Both the position numbers and the translations under genes were made by a program. Under the pieces are notes generated by a model. That model worked only from the letters and a program-made list of their open reading frames with translations, was not told the DNA's origin and ran no database searches. Source: an uncultured Prevotella sp. (GTDB taxonomy: Bacteria > Bacteroidota > Bacteroidia > Bacteroidales > Bacteroidaceae). Taken from it: a DNA stretch of 64,000 nt. How positions within the stretch are numbered: the first letter of the stretch is position 1; every line of letters starts with the position of its first letter. Positions 38,539 through 45,826 of the stretch are shown here, piece after piece. The stretch lies in assembly GCA_947177775.1 (NCBI GenBank), contig CAMWVS010000004.1, positions 27,229 through 91,228 on the forward strand. Direction: 5' to 3'.

Positions 38539-38805
38539 TCAGCAAACGTCACCCTCCATAGGGTCTCCGGTAGGACGACTCTTTGTGTGGCAGTTCTTTC
38601 CTTTCTTCTTTTCGTCCTGACATTTCTTGTCATCCTTGCACTGCTTCTCGTCCTGACACTTCTTGTCATCCTTGCATTGCTTTTCGTCCTGACACTTCTT
38701 GTCGTCCTTGCACTGCTTCTCGTCCTGACACATTGTTTCTGTTTTCTTCTCGTTGCATCCTCCCTTTGAGGCTGTTTTTGTGCAACACTTCTCTTTCTTT
38801 TCCAT
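38539..38805 (-). CDS. Small Cys/Lys-rich protein with 12-residue tandem repeats
   Basis: The 88-aa protein begins MEKKEKCCTKTASKGGC and has 12 Cys. The core is a unit CQDEKQCKDDKK (36 bp) repeated three times with a partial fourth. No signal peptide or membrane helix is visible. Spacing of Cys at every sixth residue and the excess of Lys, Asp and Glu suggest a soluble metal-binding or thiol-rich peptide; this is inference. The repeat DNA is open in several other frames (one minus-strand frame of 110 codons is Arg-rich); I prefer this frame because Cys and acidic/basic balance are conserved across units. A possible promoter (TACATTTG, minus strand) lies at 38934-38941. Confidence 0.7.
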   Translation of the reverse strand: MEKKEKCCTKTASKGGCNEKKTETMCQDEKQCKDDKKCQDEKQCKDDKKCQDEKQCKDDKKCQDEKKKGKNCHTKSRPTGDPMEGDVC

Positions 38806-39105
38806 AGTAGTACTTTATTTGAATGGTTAAACATATCGGTCTCCATGTTATCCTTTTATAGACATTGCGCGGGAGACCTTTCGCGCACTATCCGGAGTTG
38901 TCTTTCTGATTCCGCTTGTCTGCGATTGTGATGCAAATGTAGTGAGAAAGAATTCCAGAACCAAATAAAATACGGTTTGTTCAGTTCTATTAAGTCCTGT
39001 TATGCAAACTAATCTTTATATTCCGCAGATTCTCATAATATTCTTTTAAATCAGGTCGTATGTCCTCTATTCATCACTGTTGACGGTAAGAAGAACCGTT
39101 CTTTC

Positions 39106-40497
39106 TCATCCGAACAGCTCTCTCAAGGCTTCTTCTACTTTGCGTACGGGATGCAGTTCTATCTTAAACTTCTTCGTGTTAAGCCCGGACATATTATATT
39201 TTGGGATTATAATATGGCTGAAACCGAGTTTCTCAGCCTCCGCAATGCGTTGCTCAATACGATTGACGGGTCTAACTTCGCCGCTCAGTCCAACCTCTCC
39301 GGCCATACACCAGCCGGTCTCGATGGCTGTGTCGACATTGCTCGACAGCACGGCCGCTATCACGCTGAGGTCCATGGCAAGGTCCGTTACGCGCAGTCCG
39401 CCGGCGATATTGATGAACACGTCCTTCTGCATCAGTTTGAATCCCACACGCTTTTCCAGCACGGCCAGCAGCATGTTCAGGCGTCGTTGGTCAAATCCCG
39501 TAGCCGAACGTTGCGGCGTTCCGTAAGCTGCCGATGACACGAGAGCCTGCGTCTCGACGAGGAACGGGCGTACACCCTCGATGGCGGAGCTGATGGCAAT
39601 GCCCGACAGACCCTCGTGGTCTTGCGTGAGGAGCAGTTCCGACGGGTTGCTGACCTGCCGCAGTCCCGACTGTCGCATCTCGTAGATACCAAGTTCCGAT
39701 GTGCTTCCGAAGCGGTTTTTTATGCTGCGCAGTATGCGGTACATGTAGTGCTGGTCGCCTTCAAACTGTATCACCGTGTCCACGATGTGTTCCAGAATCT
39801 TCGGTCCGGCCAGTGTTCCCTCCTTATTTATATGTCCGATGAGTATCACCGGCACGCCGCTTGTCTTCGCGAAGCGCAGCAGGGCCGATGCACACTCGCG
39901 CACCTGTGTCACGCTGCCCGGACTTGTCTCAACCTCTTCTGTGGCAATCGTCTGTATGGAGTCAATGATGACAAGCTCGGGTTTGACGTCGCGTATGTGT
40001 GCGAAGATATTTTCGAGCGATGTCTCGCATAGAATCTGACATGTCTCGTTCGGTTCATGGGCAATGCGCTCGGAGCGCATCTTCAGCTGGTGGGCGCTCT
40101 CTTCACCGCTTACATACAGTATGCGGCGGTCCTTCAGCCGCAGTATGGTCTGTAGTGTGAGCGTACTCTTGCCTATGCCCGGTTCTCCACCGAGCAACAC
40201 AATGGACCCTGGAACGAGACCGCCGCCAAGCACGCGGTTCAGCTCGTCGTCGTTCATGTCCATGCGCGGTTCGTCGTGTGCGCTTATTTCGCGGAGAAAC
40301 AGCGGCCTGTTCTTGCCCTTGTCCATAGCCGAACGCACCGATACGGCCGCCTGACGTGCCGCCTGAGTGCCTGTGTCTGCCGCTATTCGTATTTCCTTGA
40401 ACGTGTTCCACTGTCCGCAGCTGGGGCATTTGCCAATCCACTTGGCCGACTCCTGTCCGCAGTTGCTGCATACGTATGCTATCTTGTCTTTTGCCAT
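39106..40497 (-). CDS. radA: DNA repair protein RadA
   Basis: The 463-aa protein processes branched recombination intermediates. The N-terminal zinc finger is CSNCGQ...CPSCG (residues 10-28). The Walker A loop is GGEPGIGKST near residue 103, the RadA motif KNRFGSTSELG is near residue 261, and the C-terminal Lon-like domain includes MAGEVGLSGEVRPV. Length is normal. It is a single gene; a TAATTTTG promoter match on the minus strand lies 180 nt upstream (40678-40685). Confidence 0.97.
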   Translation of the reverse strand: MAKDKIAYVCSNCGQESAKWIGKCPSCGQWNTFKEIRIAADTGTQAARQAAVSVRSAMDKGKNRPLFLREISAHDEPRMDMNDDELNRVLGGGLVPGSIVLLGGEPGIGKSTLTLQTILRLKDRRILYVSGEESAHQLKMRSERIAHEPNETCQILCETSLENIFAHIRDVKPELVIIDSIQTIATEEVETSPGSVTQVRECASALLRFAKTSGVPVILIGHINKEGTLAGPKILEHIVDTVIQFEGDQHYMYRILRSIKNRFGSTSELGIYEMRQSGLRQVSNPSELLLTQDHEGLSGIAISSAIEGVRPFLVETQALVSSAAYGTPQRSATGFDQRRLNMLLAVLEKRVGFKLMQKDVFINIAGGLRVTDLAMDLSVIAAVLSSNVDTAIETGWCMAGEVGLSGEVRPVNRIEQRIAEAEKLGFSHIIIPKYNMSGLNTKKFKIELHPVRKVEEALRELFG

Positions 40498-40572
40498 AAT
40501 AATATTCTTTTATTGTTTGTTTTTTGGGGGGATTACTAAATGAATATACTTATAATGTCAATTACTATAAAT

Positions 40573-40580
40573 TAATTTTG
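40573..40580 (+). promoter_or_regulatory. Plus-strand promoter-like element with no gene downstream
   Basis: TAATTTTG reading into a gene-free stretch that ends at the perfect hairpin 40798-40885. It might produce a short RNA; no other evidence. Confidence 0.3.
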
Positions 40581-40677
40581 CGAGACAGCATCCCGCATTT
40601 AGGAAAAGAACTTCCGGTAATGGTCTTTATTGATTTAGAAGTTTGAAGTTTTCGCGGGTAATCTTCAATGTCTGATA

Positions 40678-40685
40678 CAAAATTA
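40678..40685 (-). promoter_or_regulatory. Possible promoter -7 element of radA
   Basis: TAATTTTG on the minus strand; the leader would be about 170 nt. Confidence 0.4.
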
Positions 40686-40797
40686 GCAACTTTATTCGAA
40701 ATAGCGTACATTCGGAAGTAAATAATTAGCTCTGCCGGCAAAAAGATGGCGGGCCGTGGCGTTAGGATTCTTTTTTAATACTGAAGACGATTTTTAT

Positions 40798-40885
40798 TAA
40801 ACGCAAATCAGCAGAGCCGCAAAGGTTTTATGTGAGACATGAAGTCTTGATATAAAACCTTTGCGGCTCTGCTGATTTGCGTTTA
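40798..40885 (-). terminator. Perfect 33-bp hairpin after the GH2 gene
   Basis: Arms 40798-40830 and 40853-40885 are exactly complementary (ends TAAACGCAAATCAGC / GCTGATTTGCGTTTA), loop 22 nt. It lies 69 nt after the GH2 stop. The rest of the 456-bp gap 40498-40953 holds only two promoter-like sites. Confidence 0.8.
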
Positions 40886-40953
40886 GAAGCGTCTTGGCGT
40901 TAAAAAATCGTTTTAGTGTTCAAATAGAATCGTCTTTGCGTTTAAAGCGCTTC

Positions 40954-43461
40954 CTATTTCGTCCTCAGCGTCTTTCGTTTCGCGAGCTTTCCCGCCTTCA
41001 CTTTCACGTCCACCGTTCCTGCCTCATGCTTGCTGCGCAAGATAACCTGCATGCGGCCGCCCTTCATCGGCTTTGTTGTCACGCCTTGAAAGAGGGTGGG
41101 AGTGTAGTGGTCGCCGTTGTCCATGGCTACGAATGAGGCAGAGCCGGTGACGTCGACGGTCAGCTCTTCGTCGAATGTCGGGACTACGCGGCCGCGACTG
41201 TCCACAGCCGTGATGTTGAGGTACATGAGGTCCATGCCGTCGGCTGTCCACGTGGAGGTTTCCGGAGACACGACGAGTGAAACGGCCCGGCCTGCGGTCT
41301 CGATGCGGTGGCGTGCAGTCTCGCGTCCGTCGGCGTCGCGGGCGATGGCTTCGATGGAGCCGCCGCTCGCGTATGGTACGTTTTTCCACAAGATTGTGTT
41401 GCGCTGTGACTTGTCCTTGACGGTAGTGTCGTTTGTTTGTGTGCCGAAGCGCTTGCCGTTGACAATGAGTTCGACGGACCGCGCGTTGGTGTACGTCACG
41501 ACATCCTGCGTCGTTCCCGCAGCGAAATTCCAGTGGTCAAGGATGTCAGGACGGCCCACGATGACGTCGTTCCAGCTGACGCTCTCGCCGCCCTTGCGGT
41601 CAATAACGCCGATGCGCACCAGCGGCTCGTCGGCCTTGAAGGCGGAGCGTATGAGATAAGCCTGCGGGTAGGGGCGCATGGTGTGGCTGAAGAAAGAATA
41701 GTTCCAGCCCTTCTTCGGCCATGAGTTCGACTCGCCCCAATATTCCACGGCGCCCCAGTAGGCCATGCCGACGCTGCTCTTGTGGTCCATGTTGTAGTAG
41801 GCCTCGAGCATGTTTGACGTCTCTGCTTCGCTTTGGAAGATGATCAGATGGGGTGCATGTTCCTTGTAATCGGCATAGCGGGAAGACTGATAGTTGAACG
41901 AGGCAATCTCGGTGGCGCAGCTCAGTTCCGGCGGCGCGAGATAGCTGTTGAACTCGCTGTGTTTCCGGGTGATGGCTCCGGCGCGGGCCGGAAACATAGC
42001 CACTGTTGTCGGGCGTGTTTTGTCAAAGCGTTTCACCAGTTCGTCGAATATCCTGTATGTTGTCACGCCCCAGTCGTTCAGTCCGGCAAAACCGGCCCAG
42101 TCTTCACGTATCTGCAACTCGTTGCCCAGACTCCATAGTATGACGCTCGGCCGGTTCCGGTCTCGCTTAATCCATTCGGGTATGAGCCGATACCACAGAT
42201 TGGTGAACGGCTGGCGGCCGCCCCAGTAGTCACTGTCGCTCCACTTGTCTATCAGTTCGTCGACAATAATCATTCCCACACGGTCGGCAATCCTCGCAAA
42301 GCTGTCACTGTATGGATTGTGCGAACAGCGGATTGTGTTATAGCCGAACTCTTTCAGCCGCAGCATCATCCGTTCTATGGCCCGGTCGTGTGCGGCAGCG
42401 CCGAGGGCGCCAAGGTCGTGGTGGCCTGAGTTTCCTTTAAGGAACAGTTTTTCGCCGTTGAGGCGAAAGCCGAATTCGGGTGAGAATTCCAGTTTGCGTA
42501 TGCCGAAGGTTTCTTTCAGGCTGTCTACGGGTGTGTTTCCTGCATAGACAACAACCTCGGCACTATACAGATAAGGTGTGTCCGGCGACCACAGCGACGG
42601 CTTGACGATGCTGATTTCGGGCAGGGCTACCTCCGTGATGCTCTGGCGTGTGTTGTCGGGCATACTGCTTTCTGCCGAACCAATTTCTTTTCCGGCGGCA
42701 TCGCGCAGACGCGTCCGGACTGTCACGTTGTTCTTCTGCCAGCCTTCAACCTCCACCTGAACTTTCACTGTGGCTCTGTCGCGTCCGACGTCAGGTGTCG
42801 TGATGAACACGCCGTGGCGGGCGATGTGCGTCGGGTTGGTCACTTTCAGATGGACGTCGCGGAAGAGTCCTCCTCCGGTATACCAGCGTGAACCTTTCTT
42901 AGGACCTGTCGATGCGTAGACGGCAACTACATTTTCGGTGTCGTAGCGCAGATGGCGGCTGAGATCGGCCTCAAGACCAATGTAGCCGTAGTCGGTCGAT
43001 GCCACCTTGTGGCCGTTGATGTAGACATCACCCAAATAGATGATGCCTCCGAAATCGAGCGAAACCTGCATTCCCCGCCAAAGTGAGTCGGCCCGGAACG
43101 TCTTCCGATACCACCCCTCGCACATCGGCTTGAAGCCGCGCGCGCCTCCGCCGTTCTTTGTCCAAGGCTGCTCGAACTGAAAGTCATGTGGCAGGTCGAG
43201 CGTGCGCCACGAGCTGTCGTCGAGTGCGGGTGAGGCGAAATCCGTATTTTGGTTCTCTTTCGTCACGAGACAGAACTTCCATCCGAAGTTGAACAGCGTG
43301 TGCTGTTGCGTGGCAAATTCGGCCAGCGGGCGGTTGCCTTTTCTGGTCTCGTCTTTCACGTTCTGATATTGTGCCGCTGCCGGTATGCCGCCTCCGGCAT
43401 AAAGAGCCATGACGAATGCCGTGGCGTATTGCAGCAGGTGTGGTTTGATGTAGTGTAGCAT
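40954..43461 (-). CDS. Secreted GH2 beta-galactosidase-type glycoside hydrolase
   Basis: The 835-aa enzyme has a signal peptide ending near residue 31 (GIPAAAQ). The N-terminal sugar-binding domain includes WRTLDLPHDFQFEQPW, then an immunoglobulin-like domain, then the TIM barrel with RCSHNPYSDSF. The acid/base Glu is in LWSLGNELQ (about 446) and the probable nucleophile in FQSEAETSN (about 543-545). C-terminal domains of about 200 residues resemble the DUF4982 and Ig-like modules of gut beta-galactosidases. Substrate is probably a plant or host beta-galactoside or beta-glucuronide. No SusCD pair is adjacent; direct 20-bp repeats lie just upstream of its promoter. Confidence 0.92.
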   Translation of the reverse strand: MLHYIKPHLLQYATAFVMALYAGGGIPAAAQYQNVKDETRKGNRPLAEFATQQHTLFNFGWKFCLVTKENQNTDFASPALDDSSWRTLDLPHDFQFEQPWTKNGGGARGFKPMCEGWYRKTFRADSLWRGMQVSLDFGGIIYLGDVYINGHKVASTDYGYIGLEADLSRHLRYDTENVVAVYASTGPKKGSRWYTGGGLFRDVHLKVTNPTHIARHGVFITTPDVGRDRATVKVQVEVEGWQKNNVTVRTRLRDAAGKEIGSAESSMPDNTRQSITEVALPEISIVKPSLWSPDTPYLYSAEVVVYAGNTPVDSLKETFGIRKLEFSPEFGFRLNGEKLFLKGNSGHHDLGALGAAAHDRAIERMMLRLKEFGYNTIRCSHNPYSDSFARIADRVGMIIVDELIDKWSDSDYWGGRQPFTNLWYRLIPEWIKRDRNRPSVILWSLGNELQIREDWAGFAGLNDWGVTTYRIFDELVKRFDKTRPTTVAMFPARAGAITRKHSEFNSYLAPPELSCATEIASFNYQSSRYADYKEHAPHLIIFQSEAETSNMLEAYYNMDHKSSVGMAYWGAVEYWGESNSWPKKGWNYSFFSHTMRPYPQAYLIRSAFKADEPLVRIGVIDRKGGESVSWNDVIVGRPDILDHWNFAAGTTQDVVTYTNARSVELIVNGKRFGTQTNDTTVKDKSQRNTILWKNVPYASGGSIEAIARDADGRETARHRIETAGRAVSLVVSPETSTWTADGMDLMYLNITAVDSRGRVVPTFDEELTVDVTGSASFVAMDNGDHYTPTLFQGVTTKPMKGGRMQVILRSKHEAGTVDVKVKAGKLAKRKTLRTK

Positions 43462-43487
43462 TGCTTGTTATTTTAGGTTGTTATCTG

Positions 43488-43495
43488 CAAAGATA
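43488..43495 (-). promoter_or_regulatory. Promoter -7 element of the GH2 gene
   Basis: TATCTTTG on the minus strand, 26 nt before the ATG. Confidence 0.6.
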
Positions 43496-43513
43496 GTACA
43501 TAAAATCATGTCT

Positions 43514-43573
43514 GAACCGGTGTTTTTGTACGGAAACCGGTGTTTTCGTACGGAATCAGGGTATTTTGTTGTG
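43514..43573 (-). promoter_or_regulatory. Three 20-bp direct repeats upstream of the GH2 promoter
   Basis: On the plus strand GAACCGGTGTTTTTGTACG, then GAAACCGGTGTTTTCGTACG, then a weaker GAATCAGGGTATTTTGT. They start about 19 bp upstream of the -7 element, over the -33 region, where an activator or repressor would bind. Confidence 0.55.
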
Positions 43574-43800
43574 TGGTGGCAGTCGCGGCTGTTCGGAAGA
43601 TAATCTCATGTTTATATGTTGAGGTGTTGCAGAACCATGAACATTGTAGGGCCGTGCCTCTTTGACACCGGTCGGTATTGAATAGAAAAGTCCCCGTATT
43701 TTTTTCGTTAAATTCAGAATTAAACTGCCACATGGCTTCTGGCGTATCCACGGCTGTCTCATTTAGGCAATAGAATAGACAAAACAGCTTTTATTACATG

Positions 43801-43908
43801 GCCCGCGTAACAGTGTAACACGGGCCATGTAACGATGTTACGCGGCTCATGTAACACTGTTACACGGCTCATGTAACACTGTTACACGGCCCGTGTAACA
43901 TTTATGGT
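43801..43908. repeat. 22-bp-period dyad array, GTAAC type, copy 1
   Basis: Units start at 43801, 43823, 43845, 43867 and 43889 (last one partial). The third and fourth are identical: GCTCATGTAACACTGTTACA plus CG. Each unit has the dyad GTAACA-TGTTAC. The array ends about 65 bp upstream of the ftcD promoter element; no CDS is in the 560-bp gap 43462-44021. Confidence 0.9.
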
Positions 43909-43974
43909 AAATAAAAGGCCGTGTGGCGTATCAAAAAAGGCGTATAAATATTTGCCGGATATACATAATTATTA

Positions 43975-43982
43975 TATATTTG
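43975..43982 (+). promoter_or_regulatory. Promoter -7 element of the hut operon
   Basis: TATATTTG, 39 nt before the ftcD ATG. Confidence 0.5.
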
Positions 43983-44021
43983 CAGAAGAATATATAACGT
44001 TTAACTACTCACCCATATACT

Positions 44022-45734
44022 ATGGCTAACGGAAAACAAATCGTAGAGTGCGTGCCCAATTTCAGCGAGGGGCGCGACATGGGAATAATAAAGCAGATAA
44101 CCGATGAGATTGAGAGCGTCAAGGGTGTCCGGCTGCTCGACGTCGACCCCGGCGAAGCGACCAACCGTACGGTTGTCACGTTCGTCGGCGAGCCATCGGA
44201 CGTTGTTGAGGCTGCATTCAGAAGCGTGCGTTGCGCTGCCCGACTCATAGACATGCGCCGTCATCAAGGTGCCCATCCCCGCATGGGAGCGACCGATGTC
44301 CTGCCGCTCATCCCCGTGGCTGGCATCACTTTGGAGGAGTGTGCGGAACTGGCCCGCGCGCTGGCCCGCCGCATAGCCGACGAGCTGGGCGTGCCGTGCT
44401 ACTGTTACGAAGCCGCTGCGTTCACTCCCGAGAGAAAAAATCTGGCCGTGTGCCGCGAGGGAGAATATGAGGCTTTGGCCGAAAAGCTCACCACCGAGGG
44501 CCGCCAGCCGGACTTTGGAGCGCGTCCCGTTGACGAGGCCGTGGAGCGGACGGGCATGACGGCCGTAGGAGCAAGGGACTTCCTGATAGCTGTCAACTAT
44601 AATCTGAACACGACGTCAACGCGCCGTGCCAATGCCATCGCTTTCGACGTCCGCGAGAAAGGACGCCCCGTTCGCGAGGGCAACCCGATCGTTGGAAAGA
44701 TTGTGCGTGGCGAAGACGGTGAGCCGCTGATGCGGCCGGGCACGCTGAAGTGTACCAAGGCCATCGGATGGTATATCGACGAATACGGCATCGCACAGGT
44801 GTCGATGAACATGACCAACCTCAGCGTCACACCGCTCCATGTCGCTTTCGACGAGGTGTGCCGTTGCGCCCGGAACCGCGGCATACGCGTAACGGGCACG
44901 GAGATAGTCGGGCTCATCCCAAAGAAAACCCTCATTGACGCCGGCCGCTATTTTCTCGAAAAGCAGCAGCGCTCGACCGGCATTCCCGAGGAGGACATAA
45001 TCAGGATTGCCGTCAAGAGCATGGGCCTCGACGACCTGAAGCCTTTCAATCCGCGGGAGAAGATAATCGAATATCTTCTCGAAGACGCCGGACAGGCGGA
45101 CGCCCGCCGGCTCGTCGACATGACGGTGAAGGGCTTTGCCGAGGAGACCTCGCGCGAAAGCCCGGCGCCCGGCGGCGGAACTATCTCGGCATATATGGGT
45201 GCTCTCGGTGCCGCACTCGCCGCGATGGTGGCCAATCTCTCCGCTCATAAGGCCGGATGGGACGACCGCTGGCGGGAGTTTGCCGCATGGGCCGACCGGG
45301 GACAGACGCTTATGACCGAACTGCTCCATCTCGTTGACGAGGACACCGAGGCCTTCAACCGCATCATGGCTGCTTTCGGCCTGCCGAAGAAGACGGACGA
45401 CGACCGCAAGGCGCGTGCCGCGGCCATCGAAGAGGCCACTCTCTATGCCGCACAGGTTCCGCTGCGCACGATGAAGGCCTCCATGCAGGTCTTTGATATA
45501 TGCCGCGCTATGGTCACCTCGGGCAATCCCAACAGCGTTTCCGACGCCGGCGTGGGTGCGCTTGCCGCCCGTGCCGCAGTGCTCGGGGCGGGGCTGAACG
45601 TGAAAATCAATGCCGCCGGACTTAAGGACCGCGCTGCCGCCGACGCCCTCACGGCCGAGGCAACCGCCCTCATGGCCGAAGCCGACAGGACGGAGCGTGA
45701 GATAATGAAGATGACGGAGGAGGTTATAAAGTAA
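44022..45734 (+). CDS. ftcD: Bifunctional glutamate formimidoyltransferase / formimidoyl-THF cyclodeaminase
   Basis: The 570-aa fusion has the formiminotransferase N- and C-domains (about 1-320; start MANGKQIVECVPNFSEGRDM, then HQGAHPRMGATDVLPLIPV) and a helical cyclodeaminase domain (about 365-570; ESPAPGGGTISAYMGALGAA). It moves the formimino group from N-formiminoglutamate to tetrahydrofolate and releases ammonia to give 5,10-methenyl-THF. It has the same arrangement as vertebrate FTCD. It is first in the histidine degradation operon and 92 nt from hutU; that spacer is a C/T-rich tract. Confidence 0.95.
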   Translation: MANGKQIVECVPNFSEGRDMGIIKQITDEIESVKGVRLLDVDPGEATNRTVVTFVGEPSDVVEAAFRSVRCAARLIDMRRHQGAHPRMGATDVLPLIPVAGITLEECAELARALARRIADELGVPCYCYEAAAFTPERKNLAVCREGEYEALAEKLTTEGRQPDFGARPVDEAVERTGMTAVGARDFLIAVNYNLNTTSTRRANAIAFDVREKGRPVREGNPIVGKIVRGEDGEPLMRPGTLKCTKAIGWYIDEYGIAQVSMNMTNLSVTPLHVAFDEVCRCARNRGIRVTGTEIVGLIPKKTLIDAGRYFLEKQQRSTGIPEEDIIRIAVKSMGLDDLKPFNPREKIIEYLLEDAGQADARRLVDMTVKGFAEETSRESPAPGGGTISAYMGALGAALAAMVANLSAHKAGWDDRWREFAAWADRGQTLMTELLHLVDEDTEAFNRIMAAFGLPKKTDDDRKARAAAIEEATLYAAQVPLRTMKASMQVFDICRAMVTSGNPNSVSDAGVGALAARAAVLGAGLNVKINAAGLKDRAAADALTAEATALMAEADRTEREIMKMTEEVIK

Positions 45735-45826
45735 GGAGTTACCGCTCCCATTATCCCCATCGTTCCCATCCCTCTCATAACTCTCATCCCTCCCACACCA
45801 TCATTCGATAAAAAACCATCAACGAT

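Noticed and set aside
38590..38740. CRISPR-like 36-bp repeats
   Set aside because: The repeats are contiguous, multiples of three and keep a Cys/Lys-rich reading frame; there are no spacers.
43801..43908. CRISPR array
   Set aside because: Units are contiguous 22-bp near copies with no unique spacers, and no cas genes are in the window.
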